Position numbers and translations under genes: made by a program. Positions 32,279 through 40,000 of a stretch of 43,759 bases of DNA are shown here, piece by piece. The DNA lies in contig JAAVID010000014.1 of assembly GCA_014799395.1 (NCBI GenBank), positions 1 to 43,759 of the forward strand, written 5' to 3'. How positions within the stretch are numbered: position 1 is the first letter of the stretch; the number at the start of each line of letters is the position of its first letter. The notes under the pieces were generated by a model, which saw only the letters and a program-made list of their open reading frames with translations, ran no database searches and had not been told where the DNA came from. This DNA comes from Oscillospiraceae bacterium (lineage in GTDB: Bacteria; Bacillota; Clostridia; Oscillospirales; Ruminococcaceae).

Positions 32279-33328
32279 TTGAAGAACTCAATTTTAATAG
32301 TTGACGACCAGGAGATCAACCGCGTTTTGCTTGCGGAGCTTTTTAAGGACGAATACAACATAATAGAAGCGGAAAACGGGCAGGAAGCGCTTGACATAAT
32401 AAACGAGGACGACAGCATAATCGCCGTTATGCTCGACCTGATAATGCCCGTAATGGACGGAATGAGCGTGCTTTCGGAGCTTAACAGAACGGGAAAGATA
32501 TACAATATCCCCGTGTTTATAATCACAGCCGCGGATAATATGCAGATGCTTACGGGCGCGTATAATCTCGGCGCGGTGGATATAATCTCCAAGCCGTTCC
32601 GTATGTGCTTTATCAAGGCGAGGATAAGCAATATCGTGGAGCTTTACCGCCATAGAAACGAGCTTGTCGATATAGTCGACGAGAGCGTGGAGAAGATGTC
32701 GAAAATAAACGACAAAATGGTGGAAACGCTCGCGACGCTTATCGAGTTCCGCGACTGCGAGTCGGGCGAACATGTCAAGCGCATAAAAAATATCACCATA
32801 AAGCTGATGACCAAGGTAAGCGAGATGTTCCGCGAGTATCGGCTGGATAAGTCGACTATCGCGAAGATAGGCACGGCTTCCATACTTCACGACGTGGGAA
32901 AGATCGCGATACCCGACAATATACTGAAAAAGCCCGGACGGCTCACTCCCGAAGAGTTTGAGATAATGAAGATACACACCGTCAAGGGCTGCGATATTCT
33001 GGCGCAAATGCCCGAGGATATTATGGATCACGAGGTGTATCGGTTCAGCTACGATATTTGCCGTCATCATCACGAGCGCTGGGACGGGCGCGGTTATCCC
33101 GACGGGCTGAAGGGCGACGAGGTCTCGATATGGGCGCAGGTAGCCGCGGTCGCCGACGTTTTCGACGCGCTTACCTCGCCGAGAGTGTACAAGGCTTCGT
33201 TCAACGTGGAAACGGCGGTGAAAATGATAAACAACGGCGAGTGCGGACAGTTCAACCCCAAAGTCCTCGAAGCATTCAACAGCATAGTAGACGACTTAGT
33301 AAAGAAACACAGTGAAGAAGAGGAGTAG
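32279..33328 (+). CDS. Response regulator with HD-GYP output domain
   Basis: A receiver domain (residues 1-120) shows the acidic pair D9/D10, phospho-acceptor Asp53 in MLDLIMP and Lys105 in SKPF. The output domain is an HD-GYP phosphodiesterase (about 150-340). His204-Asp205 lie in SILHDVGKIAIPD, and HHERWDGRGYPDGL follows, all intact. HD-GYP enzymes hydrolyse c-di-GMP, so an active, phosphorylation-controlled phosphodiesterase is expected. I use the TTG at 32279 with GAAAGGTG upstream (349 residues); a TTG at 32243 is in frame but lacks an SD and precedes the usual receiver start. Confidence 0.9.
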   Translation: MKNSILIVDDQEINRVLLAELFKDEYNIIEAENGQEALDIINEDDSIIAVMLDLIMPVMDGMSVLSELNRTGKIYNIPVFIITAADNMQMLTGAYNLGAVDIISKPFRMCFIKARISNIVELYRHRNELVDIVDESVEKMSKINDKMVETLATLIEFRDCESGEHVKRIKNITIKLMTKVSEMFREYRLDKSTIAKIGTASILHDVGKIAIPDNILKKPGRLTPEEFEIMKIHTVKGCDILAQMPEDIMDHEVYRFSYDICRHHHERWDGRGYPDGLKGDEVSIWAQVAAVADVFDALTSPRVYKASFNVETAVKMINNGECGQFNPKVLEAFNSIVDDLVKKHSEEEE

Positions 33329-33336
33329 GGGCAGTC

Positions 33337-33617
33337 GTGAGGCTCCGCCTCACACTCCGCTCAAGGGGCAAGCCCCTTGAGAATCCCTGTTCCCAACTTC
33401 TTGGGCGTTTAGATTATAACGTCGTCTCTGTAAGGTTACAACGTTGTTCTTATTAAAAAAAGCGGCAAGGTTCTTCTTGCCGCTTTTTGTAGGAAAAAAT
33501 TCACCTTGTAACCTTACAGAGACAACATCAAAATCAAATCGCCCAAAGTGTTGGGAAATGGGATTCCTAAGGGCGCAGCCCTTAGGCGGAATGCAAGGGC
33601 AGAGCCCTTGCACTGAC
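33337..33617. repeat. Large palindromic 3'-end cassette, copy 2
   Basis: The left arm has hairpin 33337-33353, identical to copy 1, and hairpin 33360-33381 (CTCAAGGGGC/GCCCCTTGAG). A perfect 18-bp inverted pair (33424-33441 and 33506-33523) starting GTCTCTGTAAGG encloses a separate hairpin, 33456-33488, with A and T runs. The right arm (about 33538-33617) matches copy 1 (4253-4333) over about 80 nt with one difference. It lies between convergent genes. No ORF is inside. Confidence 0.88.
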
Positions 33618-33637
33618 ATTCTCTCTATTTACTCTTC

Positions 33638-35749
33638 TCACTCTGCAAAATCGAAGTCTATAAATCCTCCGTTTACGTTTACGGAGACGCATTTTACTTT
33701 TATTTTGTCGCCGACGGTGAAGACTTTTCCGTTTGCCGCGCCGGTGAGGATAACGCCGTGTTGGACTTCATACTCGCCGAGGGGCATACGGGTGACGGAG
33801 ATCATACCCTCGACGGTGTTGTCGAGCGCCACGAAAATGCCGCTCGGTGAAACGCCCGAGATAAAGCCGTCGTATTCCTCGCCGATATGGTTTTTCATAT
33901 ACTCCGCCATATAGAGATTTTCGCACTCGCGCTCGCAGCGTACCGCCGCAAGCTCGGTGTTGCTCGCCTGCATTGCCGCTTCGGAAGCGAACTTTTTGTA
34001 TTTTTTCGTGAGCTTTTCGGTGGACAGGGCATAGACATAATCCGTGAGTATGCGGTGGATAGCGAGGTCGGCGTAGCGTCGTATCGGGGAAGTGAAGTGC
34101 GCGTACTCGGGCATTACAAGTCCGTAGTGACCGAGCGGTTCATCGGAGTACTTCGCTTTCATCATAGTCCGCAGTACTATGCGGTTTATAACGATATATT
34201 TGTCGCTGTCCTTACTGTCGCTGATGACCTTTGCGAGGTCGGCGGCGGCGGAGCGCTCCGAAATGCCCTCGGGGTTTATGCCGAGCGCCGTGAGCGTATC
34301 GCCGAGCGCGAGGAGCTTTTCGGCGGCGGGCGCTTCGTGAACGCGGTACACGAACGGGAATTTTTCTTTCATCGCAAGAGAAGCCGCCGCATTGTTCGCC
34401 ATAAGCATAAACTCCTCGATTATGCGCTCGGCAATGCCGCGGTCGCGCGGTTTTACGTCAACGCAGGTGCCGTTTTCGTCGGTGATTATCTTCGCTTCCA
34501 CCGTGTCTATTTCGGGAGCGCCGCGGTTTACGCGGTTCTTTTCCAGTATCTCGGCGAGTTCGCGCATTATCGGGATACGGTCGAGAACGCGGTCGTATTT
34601 CGCGATTATCTCATCGTCGGCGGTATTTTCGAGAATACGGTTGACCTCGGCGTAAACGCCCTTAACGCGGCTTCTGATGACCGTTTTCTCAAAACGGTAA
34701 TTCAGCAGCTTGCCGTCGTTGGAGATATTCATAAGGCAGGAGAACGCGAGACGGTCAACGTTGGGATTAAGCGAACAAATGCCGTTGGAAAGCTCTTTCG
34801 GGAGCATAGGAACGACCCTGTCCGCGTAGTATATCGAAGTTCCGCGCGTAAACGCCTCGCCGTCCAGCGCCGAGCCTTTTTTAACGTAATGCGAAACGTC
34901 CGCGATATGCACTCCGAGTTTAAAGCCGCCATCGATACGCGTTATGGAGACCGCGTCGTCTATATCCTTGGTGTCCGCGCCGTCTATCGTGAAGATAGGC
35001 TCGCCGCGCAGGTCGAGCCGTCTCGCTGCCTCGTCGGGGTCGGGCTCGTCAATGTCGAGCTTTGAAGCCTCGTGAAGGACCTCGTCGGGGAACTCGATAT
35101 GCAGATTATTCACGAGCATATACGCCTCCGCGCCCGCCCTGGCGTTGTCAGCCGAGCCGAAGCTGTCCGCGATAGCGACGGTGTGGTCGAAATGCCGCTC
35201 GCCGCGCTTCTTTATCGAGAACGCCACCTTATCGCCGACGTGCAGGGGGTTCGCCCCCGCTTTCGCGATATACAGCGGCTCGTCGCAGAGCTTGTCGGGG
35301 AGGACCATAAGGCGGTTGCCCTCCGCAACGATAACGCCCGTCAGCAGCATATCGCTCTCCTCGAGAACGGCGAGCACGACGGCTTCGGGGCTTCTGTCCT
35401 CGACCGCCGTCATTATCTGTTTCGCGAGTACTGTGTCGCCCGGTATCGCGCCGCACATATCGCGTCCGCGGACGAAGTATTCAACGGGCATATCGTCCTG
35501 CGAAGTCATAAAGCCCGAACGGGGAGTAACGCGCGTGATAACGGCGGTGAAGTAGTCATCGGAGTTTTTAAGTCTCCACACGCCCTTTTTATTGGTAACG
35601 TCGCCGAATTTTTTCATTTCCGCCAGGTCGTCCGAGAGCTTTTTCGCGAGCTTTTTCGGCAGGTCGAGCGTTCGTGTGAGCTCCTTTTCGGTCAGCCCGT
35701 CGTCCGACTTGTACAGGGCGGTCAGTATGTGAATTTTGAGCTTGTTCAT
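33638..35749 (-). CDS. rnr: Ribonuclease R
   Basis: RNase R is a 3'-5' exoribonuclease that can degrade structured RNA. It has 703 residues: an N-terminal winged helix (1-60), cold-shock RNA-binding domains, the RNB catalytic domain with IFTIDGADTKDIDDAVSI (clustered catalytic Asp residues) and FTSPIRRYADLAIHR, and a C-terminal S1 domain (EYDGFISGVSPSGIFV). No basic Lys-rich tail is present. The ATG at 35749 has GAGAGGGATT upstream; a TTG six bases earlier is in frame. It follows secG, a common Firmicutes pair. Confidence 0.95.
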   Translation of the reverse strand: MNKLKIHILTALYKSDDGLTEKELTRTLDLPKKLAKKLSDDLAEMKKFGDVTNKKGVWRLKNSDDYFTAVITRVTPRSGFMTSQDDMPVEYFVRGRDMCGAIPGDTVLAKQIMTAVEDRSPEAVVLAVLEESDMLLTGVIVAEGNRLMVLPDKLCDEPLYIAKAGANPLHVGDKVAFSIKKRGERHFDHTVAIADSFGSADNARAGAEAYMLVNNLHIEFPDEVLHEASKLDIDEPDPDEAARRLDLRGEPIFTIDGADTKDIDDAVSITRIDGGFKLGVHIADVSHYVKKGSALDGEAFTRGTSIYYADRVVPMLPKELSNGICSLNPNVDRLAFSCLMNISNDGKLLNYRFEKTVIRSRVKGVYAEVNRILENTADDEIIAKYDRVLDRIPIMRELAEILEKNRVNRGAPEIDTVEAKIITDENGTCVDVKPRDRGIAERIIEEFMLMANNAAASLAMKEKFPFVYRVHEAPAAEKLLALGDTLTALGINPEGISERSAAADLAKVISDSKDSDKYIVINRIVLRTMMKAKYSDEPLGHYGLVMPEYAHFTSPIRRYADLAIHRILTDYVYALSTEKLTKKYKKFASEAAMQASNTELAAVRCERECENLYMAEYMKNHIGEEYDGFISGVSPSGIFVALDNTVEGMISVTRMPLGEYEVQHGVILTGAANGKVFTVGDKIKVKCVSVNVNGGFIDFDFAE

Positions 35750-35795
35750 AAGCAATCCCTCTCTTTATAGGTGTGTTTGTTTTTTTAATTATTCA

Positions 35796-35822
35796 AAAGG
35801 GCAGTCGCTTGGACTGCCCTTT
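35796..35822 (-). promoter_or_regulatory. Intercistronic hairpin between secG and rnr
   Basis: AAAGGGCAGTC (35796-35806) pairs perfectly with GACTGCCCTTT (35812-35822) around a 5-nt loop. It begins 4 nt after the secG stop. On the minus strand no immediate T-run follows, so partial attenuation or mRNA stabilisation is more likely than a full stop. Confidence 0.65.
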
Positions 35823-35826
35823 GTAT

Positions 35827-36273
35827 TTATTCTGCTGAGCTTGTAGTCGAGCTGTCCGAGCCGCTTTCGGAATTATCCGAGCTGTCCGCCGAACTGTCGG
35901 AGCTGCTTTCGGAATTATCCGAGCCGTCCGCCGAGCTGTCGGAGCTGTCCGTCGAACTCTCCGTGCTTGATGAGCTGTCGGAAACAACGGAGTTCGGTGC
36001 GGACGTGTTATCGGTCTTGCCCGCGCCCCAGTAAACGTTGATGACGTTTACGAGCAAAGCGAGCACAAAGAACACGATAGCCGCCACGATAGTCGCCTTG
36101 TTGAGCATGGCTTCCTTGGTGCGCCCGGCGTTCTTCTGGAAGTAGCTGTCCGAGGTCGAGCCGGAGATGGTCTGCGACATCTGCGTTTTGGTGTCCTTCA
36201 TCAGAACGACAACGACTATAAATACACAAGCGATGATCAGAACGATCGCGCTGATAACTTCAAAAATACCCAT
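35827..36273 (-). CDS. secG: Preprotein translocase subunit SecG with an unusual Ser/Asp tail
   Basis: SecG assists SecYE in protein export. Residues 1-85 are a normal SecG: a first membrane helix (about 4-25), the loop LMKDTKTQMSQTISGSTSDSYFQKNAGRTKEAML and a second helix (about 60-80). Residues 86-148 are an added tail almost entirely of Ser, Asp, Ala, Glu and Asn, with SSDSSAD/GSDNSES-like repeats, which would extend from the membrane. SecG usually stops near 75-80 residues. The ATG at 36273 has GGAGGAAGAA upstream. Its 3' neighbour is rnr. Confidence 0.92.
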   Translation of the reverse strand: MGIFEVISAIVLIIACVFIVVVVLMKDTKTQMSQTISGSTSDSYFQKNAGRTKEAMLNKATIVAAIVFFVLALLVNVINVYWGAGKTDNTSAPNSVVSDSSSSTESSTDSSDSSADGSDNSESSSDSSADSSDNSESGSDSSTTSSAE

Positions 36274-36313
36274 TTCTTCCTCCAAATAATAAAAGTTTAT
36301 ACCATACCTATTG

Positions 36314-36342
36314 ATTATAACACAATAAAACAGAAATTTCAA
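36314..36342 (-). promoter_or_regulatory. Promoter of secG-rnr
   Basis: On the minus strand TTGAAA (36337-36342) and TATAAT (36314-36319) are 17 nt apart, about 40 nt before secG. Confidence 0.78.
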
Positions 36343-36411
36343 GTATTTTTGTAAAATTTTTTATATATTTTTATTGCGGGTCGGTTATGTGTAAATTTTA
36401 TACAAAAATTA

Positions 36412-36440
36412 TTGACTTTTTTATGCAAGTGTGATATAAT
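36412..36440 (+). promoter_or_regulatory. Promoter of the HAD-DUF342-NlpC-like unit
   Basis: TTGACT (36412-36417) and TATAAT (36435-36440) are 17 nt apart, 45 nt before the start codon of the HAD gene. Confidence 0.8.
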
Positions 36441-36485
36441 AAAATAGAGTAGGAATATATTACGTTGAGGGCAAATGGATAAATT

Positions 36486-37160
36486 ATGATAAGGGCTGTT
36501 ATCTTTGATATGGACGGGCTTCTGCTCGATACCGAAAAGCTGTTGGTGAGGTTCTGGGTGCAGGCGGCGAACGAGGCGGGGTTCCCGATGAAACGGGAGC
36601 ACGCGCTCGCGATACGGTCTCTGCACAGGAAGTTCGCGATACCGTATCTGCAAGGGCTGTTTGGCGAGGAGTTCGATTATGTGAAGATACGTTCGCGCAG
36701 AATGGAATTGATGAACGAATATCTTTCCGAAAATCCTCTCGAGCTGAAACGCGGCGCAAAGGAGCTTACGGCGTTCTTAAACGAAAACGGCATACCCGCC
36801 GCCATCGCGACGGCGACCGACTTTGAGCGCACAAAGGCTTACCTTACGCGCGCGGGGATATTCGGGTGCTTTGATAAGATAGTCTGCGCGACTATGGTCG
36901 CGGAGGGTAAGCCCAAGCCCGATATATACATATACGCCGCGGGAGAGCTGGGGCTCGAGCCCGGCGAGTGTATGGCTCTCGAGGACTCGCCGAACGGTGT
37001 GCGGTCGGCTGCGGCGGCGGGGTGCGTTACGGTAATGGTCCCCGATCTTACGCCGCCCGACGAGGAGCTTTCCGCCCTCGTATACGAGAGCGCGGGGTCT
37101 CTGGAGGACGTTATCGGTATAATAAATAAGGTAAACAGGGTCGGCACGGTAAAAAATTAA
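36486..37160 (+). CDS. HAD-superfamily hydrolase, beta-phosphoglucomutase-like
   Basis: This 224-residue HAD phosphatase has motif I FDMDGLLLDTE (nucleophile Asp8, acid/base Asp10), a helical cap (about 16-85), the motif II Thr in AIATATD, Lys in KPKPDIY and motif III acids in ALEDSPNGVRSAAAAG. Relatives act on sugar phosphates or phosphoglycolate; the substrate here is unknown. The SD is weak (GAGGG about 14 nt upstream). It is followed after 28 nt by the DUF342 gene. Confidence 0.88.
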   Translation: MIRAVIFDMDGLLLDTEKLLVRFWVQAANEAGFPMKREHALAIRSLHRKFAIPYLQGLFGEEFDYVKIRSRRMELMNEYLSENPLELKRGAKELTAFLNENGIPAAIATATDFERTKAYLTRAGIFGCFDKIVCATMVAEGKPKPDIYIYAAGELGLEPGECMALEDSPNGVRSAAAAGCVTVMVPDLTPPDEELSALVYESAGSLEDVIGIINKVNRVGTVKN

Positions 37161-37188
37161 ACGACCTGCAAATAAACGAGGTGAGATT

Positions 37189-38589
37189 ATGGCTGAAACC
37201 GAAAGGCAGTTTATCAAATTGGACGGCTGGGTCGAGATAAATTGCGAAAGCAACGGAAGAGTCGCGAATATGGTGCTCCACAGCCCGCAGAGCGGCGGCG
37301 CGGAGGTAAGCTACGATATGGTCTGCGGCGAGATAGCGCGTCTGGGCATAACGACAAATATCGACGAGAGCAACATAAAGCGCGTGATCAAGGAGCGCCT
37401 GTACGACTTACAGGTGTGCGTTGCCGTCGCGACTCCGCCGAAAAAGGGAAAGAACGGATATATCAGCTTCAGATTTGACAAGGAGCATAAGCTCAAACCC
37501 CGCCAGAACGAGTTCGGCATTGCCGATTACCGCGAGCTGAACGCTATCGTGCCCATTCACAAGAACGAGATAATCGCCGATATTGTTCAGCCCGAGGAGG
37601 GCGTTCCCGGAATGGATATTTTCGGCAACGAGATACCCGCCGAGCCCGGCGACTCGCCGAAGGTCTCGCTCGGAAAGAATACGCTCGTCACGACGGACGG
37701 GTCTAAGGTGGTCGCGGCGTGCGACGGTCATATCGTTTTCGGCAACGGCTGCTTCCAGGTGGAGAGCGCGGTGACGATAAAGACCGACCTCGACCTTTCG
37801 GTCGGCAATATCAGCTTTTTCGGCGACGTTCATATAAAGGGCAACGTTATGGAGGGCTTCTCCGTAAACGCGGGCAAGAACGTCAAGATAGACGGTTCCG
37901 TGTTCGGCGGCGAGATTACCGCGGGCGGCAACGTAACGATAGTCGGAGGCTGTATCAACTCGAAGCTGAGCTGCGACGGAAACGCCGACGTCGGCTTCTG
38001 CGAGAACGCCGAGATATTCGTCAAGGGCGATATTATCTCGAAGCAGTTCGCTTTCTGCAACGTTTTCTGCTACGGCGGACTTACCGCCAAGGGAACTCAC
38101 GGAGTTATCTCGGGCGGACGGGTAACGTCTATGCACGACGTGAGCGCGGGCATAATCGGCTCGGAGAAGTACACCGCGACGGAGGTCTATATCGGCGACG
38201 GCTCGGTGCTGTACACGAGAAAGCGCGAGGCGGAGGCTGACCTTAAGGAGTCTGTGCGCATATTCGACGCGGCTGTGAAAAATCTCGCGTTCCTCAAGCA
38301 GCGCAAGATAGCTCAGGGCGGCGAGATGACGGAGGTACAGCAGAGAGCTTACCGCACGGAAACGCAGAACAAGCTGTTCCACTCTCTGCGCAAAAACGAG
38401 CTCCAGGCGCTTATCGACCAGCTCGAGGAGGACATCAAGAACAAGGACACGCTCAGCGCCAAGGTCTCGGGGGTCATTTATCCCGGAGTAAAGTTCTGCG
38501 TGAACTTTTTAACGCTGGATATTATCGAGACCACGCCGAGGGCAAAGGTCACGATAATCGATGACAAGCTGATAGCGGTGCCGCTGTAA
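37189..38589 (+). CDS. DUF342 (FapA-like) polymer-forming beta-solenoid protein
   Basis: This 466-residue protein has an N-terminal domain, IVPIHKNEIIADIVQPEEGVPGMDIFG and GDSPKVSLGKNT (about 110-165). A long right-handed beta-helix follows (about 170-340) with repeated hydrophobic turns such as GNISFFGDVHIKGNVMEG and AGKNVKIDGSVFGGE. A helical coiled-coil end closes it (about 345-420). This is the DUF342 layout, whose members include flagellar assembly protein A. No flagellar gene is in the window, so the role is unknown. It is cytoplasmic by sequence. A GAGGTG ribosome site precedes the ATG. Confidence 0.85.
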   Translation: MAETERQFIKLDGWVEINCESNGRVANMVLHSPQSGGAEVSYDMVCGEIARLGITTNIDESNIKRVIKERLYDLQVCVAVATPPKKGKNGYISFRFDKEHKLKPRQNEFGIADYRELNAIVPIHKNEIIADIVQPEEGVPGMDIFGNEIPAEPGDSPKVSLGKNTLVTTDGSKVVAACDGHIVFGNGCFQVESAVTIKTDLDLSVGNISFFGDVHIKGNVMEGFSVNAGKNVKIDGSVFGGEITAGGNVTIVGGCINSKLSCDGNADVGFCENAEIFVKGDIISKQFAFCNVFCYGGLTAKGTHGVISGGRVTSMHDVSAGIIGSEKYTATEVYIGDGSVLYTRKREAEADLKESVRIFDAAVKNLAFLKQRKIAQGGEMTEVQQRAYRTETQNKLFHSLRKNELQALIDQLEEDIKNKDTLSAKVSGVIYPGVKFCVNFLTLDIIETTPRAKVTIIDDKLIAVPL

Positions 38590-38621
38590 AATATTCATTC
38601 TAACCGAGAGGGTAGCATTTA

Positions 38622-39239
38622 ATGAAGAATAACATTTTAATAATCGCCGGTGTGACGATCGTCGCGCTCGGCGTAATAGCCGCAGTGATCTTAGCAAGCG
38701 TTCTGAACGGCGGAGAGCCCGACAACAGCTCGGACGACTTCAGCAGCGTAATAACAATACCCGATACCTCGGAGCCGTCCGATATTTCGGACATAAGCAC
38801 ATATTCCGAACCCGTTGACAGCCCCGACAGCTCGGAAAGCCTTGACTCGGATTCAAGTCTCGGAAACGAGGCGCAGGGGATTGTCGCGACGGCGAATTCG
38901 CTTATCGGAGTGCCGTTCCTCGAGAACGGAAGCGACCCCGACGGGTTCGACAACTCGGGATTTATCTACTACGTTCTCCGTGAAAACGGTTACATCACCT
39001 GTCCGAGACAGACCGAGGCGCAGTCGCGTATGGGCACGGTCCTCGATTACGACAGCATTAAAGAGGGCGACCTTGTGTTCTTCAGCAACGAGGGAAGCGA
39101 CGAGGCAAACTTCGGCGGCATCTACGTCGGAGACGGCAAAATGATAGCCTGCCTTATGCCCGATACGTTTGTAAGAGAAGTCGACATTACTACCGATTAT
39201 TATCGGGATAACTTCTTTGGGGGAGTGAGCCTGACATAA
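38622..39239 (+). CDS. Membrane-anchored NlpC/P60-like protein lacking catalytic residues
   Basis: This 205-residue protein has an N-terminal membrane anchor (about 5-28), a Ser/Asp/Pro-rich linker (about 30-82) and an NlpC/P60-like domain (about 84-205). Active cell-wall peptidases read DCSGF with the nucleophile Cys and HVGIYxG with the catalytic His. Here these are DNSGF (Asn111) and NFGGIYVG (Phe164). The fold marks PRQTEAQSRMGT and EGDLVFFS remain. It is probably a non-catalytic wall-binding or regulatory protein. The SD is AGAGGG. It ends the HAD-DUF342 unit. Confidence 0.8.
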   Translation: MKNNILIIAGVTIVALGVIAAVILASVLNGGEPDNSSDDFSSVITIPDTSEPSDISDISTYSEPVDSPDSSESLDSDSSLGNEAQGIVATANSLIGVPFLENGSDPDGFDNSGFIYYVLRENGYITCPRQTEAQSRMGTVLDYDSIKEGDLVFFSNEGSDEANFGGIYVGDGKMIACLMPDTFVREVDITTDYYRDNFFGGVSLT

Positions 39240-39243
39240 AATT

Positions 39244-39269
39244 AACGCCGCCCGTAACGGGGCGGCGTT
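39244..39269. terminator. Bidirectional terminator between convergent genes
   Basis: AACGCCGCCC (39244-39253) pairs perfectly with GGGCGGCGTT (39260-39269) around GTAACG-like loop bases. It lies 4 nt after the NlpC-like gene stop and 10 nt from the end of the convergent minus-strand gene. Confidence 0.75.
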
Positions 39270-39279
39270 TGGTATGTGC

Positions 39280-39753
39280 TTATGCGGCAAGTTTTGTGAG
39301 AGTGTCCATATTTACGGTGAGTTCGCTGTCGTTTTTGTGCTGTTCGATGTATTCTTTGACCGTATTCTTAAGCTCGGGATTAAGTTCAAGCAGCTCGGGA
39401 TTACGCGTTACTATTTTAGGATTGCTTACCAGAATGGACGGCTCTTCAACCAGTATTTCCGCGATAATGGGCTTTATTCCGGGGTTCGCGAGGAAAATAA
39501 CGGGTTCGCGTGTTATGATGCTCGGGTCGTCCATTAAGATGTCGGTGATATATTGCTTGTAATTGTCCGTTGCGAGCGTTTCTTCGTCGTTAGTTAAAAG
39601 AGCGTTCATATAAATTGAAGGTCTCAGATCGATGACGGAATGCTCGGCTCTGACCGTTTCAACGAGTATATATATCATAAACGAGTTTGACAGCACCAGA
39701 AGTCCGAATATAACGGCGAGTACCGTGAGGATTATTTTTTTGGATTTTTTCAT
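39280..39753 (-). CDS. Membrane-anchored protein of unknown function with short PxI/NP repeats
   Basis: This 157-residue protein has a basic start and one membrane helix (about 7-30); the rest is outside. The outer part is helical with a run of short repeats around residues 76-130: DDPSIITREP, VEEPSILVSNP, KIVTRNP and ELLELNP. Each is a proline-bounded 8-11 residue unit. I do not recognise the family. GAAAGGCGG is the SD. It is a single gene, convergent with the NlpC-like gene, and more AT-rich than its neighbours. Confidence 0.65.
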   Translation of the reverse strand: MKKSKKIILTVLAVIFGLLVLSNSFMIYILVETVRAEHSVIDLRPSIYMNALLTNDEETLATDNYKQYITDILMDDPSIITREPVIFLANPGIKPIIAEILVEEPSILVSNPKIVTRNPELLELNPELKNTVKEYIEQHKNDSELTVNMDTLTKLAA

Positions 39754-39928
39754 AATATTGACCGCCTTTCATTTTTTCAAAAAGACTTTTATTCTCGGGA
39801 TTGAGATATAAGTCCTTATCTAAAATTATACTATATATGTCGGTCAAAAGATATATTAAATTTTACCAAAATATGACAGGGAAAATTAGCAATATTTTTT
39901 GGTAATGAAAAATCTCTTAATCATATAG

Positions 39929-39957
39929 TTGAAAAATTCGCGGGAATATGGTATAAT
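39929..39957 (+). promoter_or_regulatory. Promoter of the 40.0-43.6 kb unit
   Basis: TTGAAA (39929-39934) and TATAAT (39952-39957) are 17 nt apart, 43 nt before the first start codon. Confidence 0.8.
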
Positions 39958-40000
39958 ATTTTATGTATGAGTAATTCACGAAAAAACCGAAAGGATAACT

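Noticed and set aside
39659-39847. 62-residue open frame overlapping the start of the anchored protein gene
   Set aside because: It overlaps the real gene in another frame, has no good ribosome site and its second half is low-complexity shadow.
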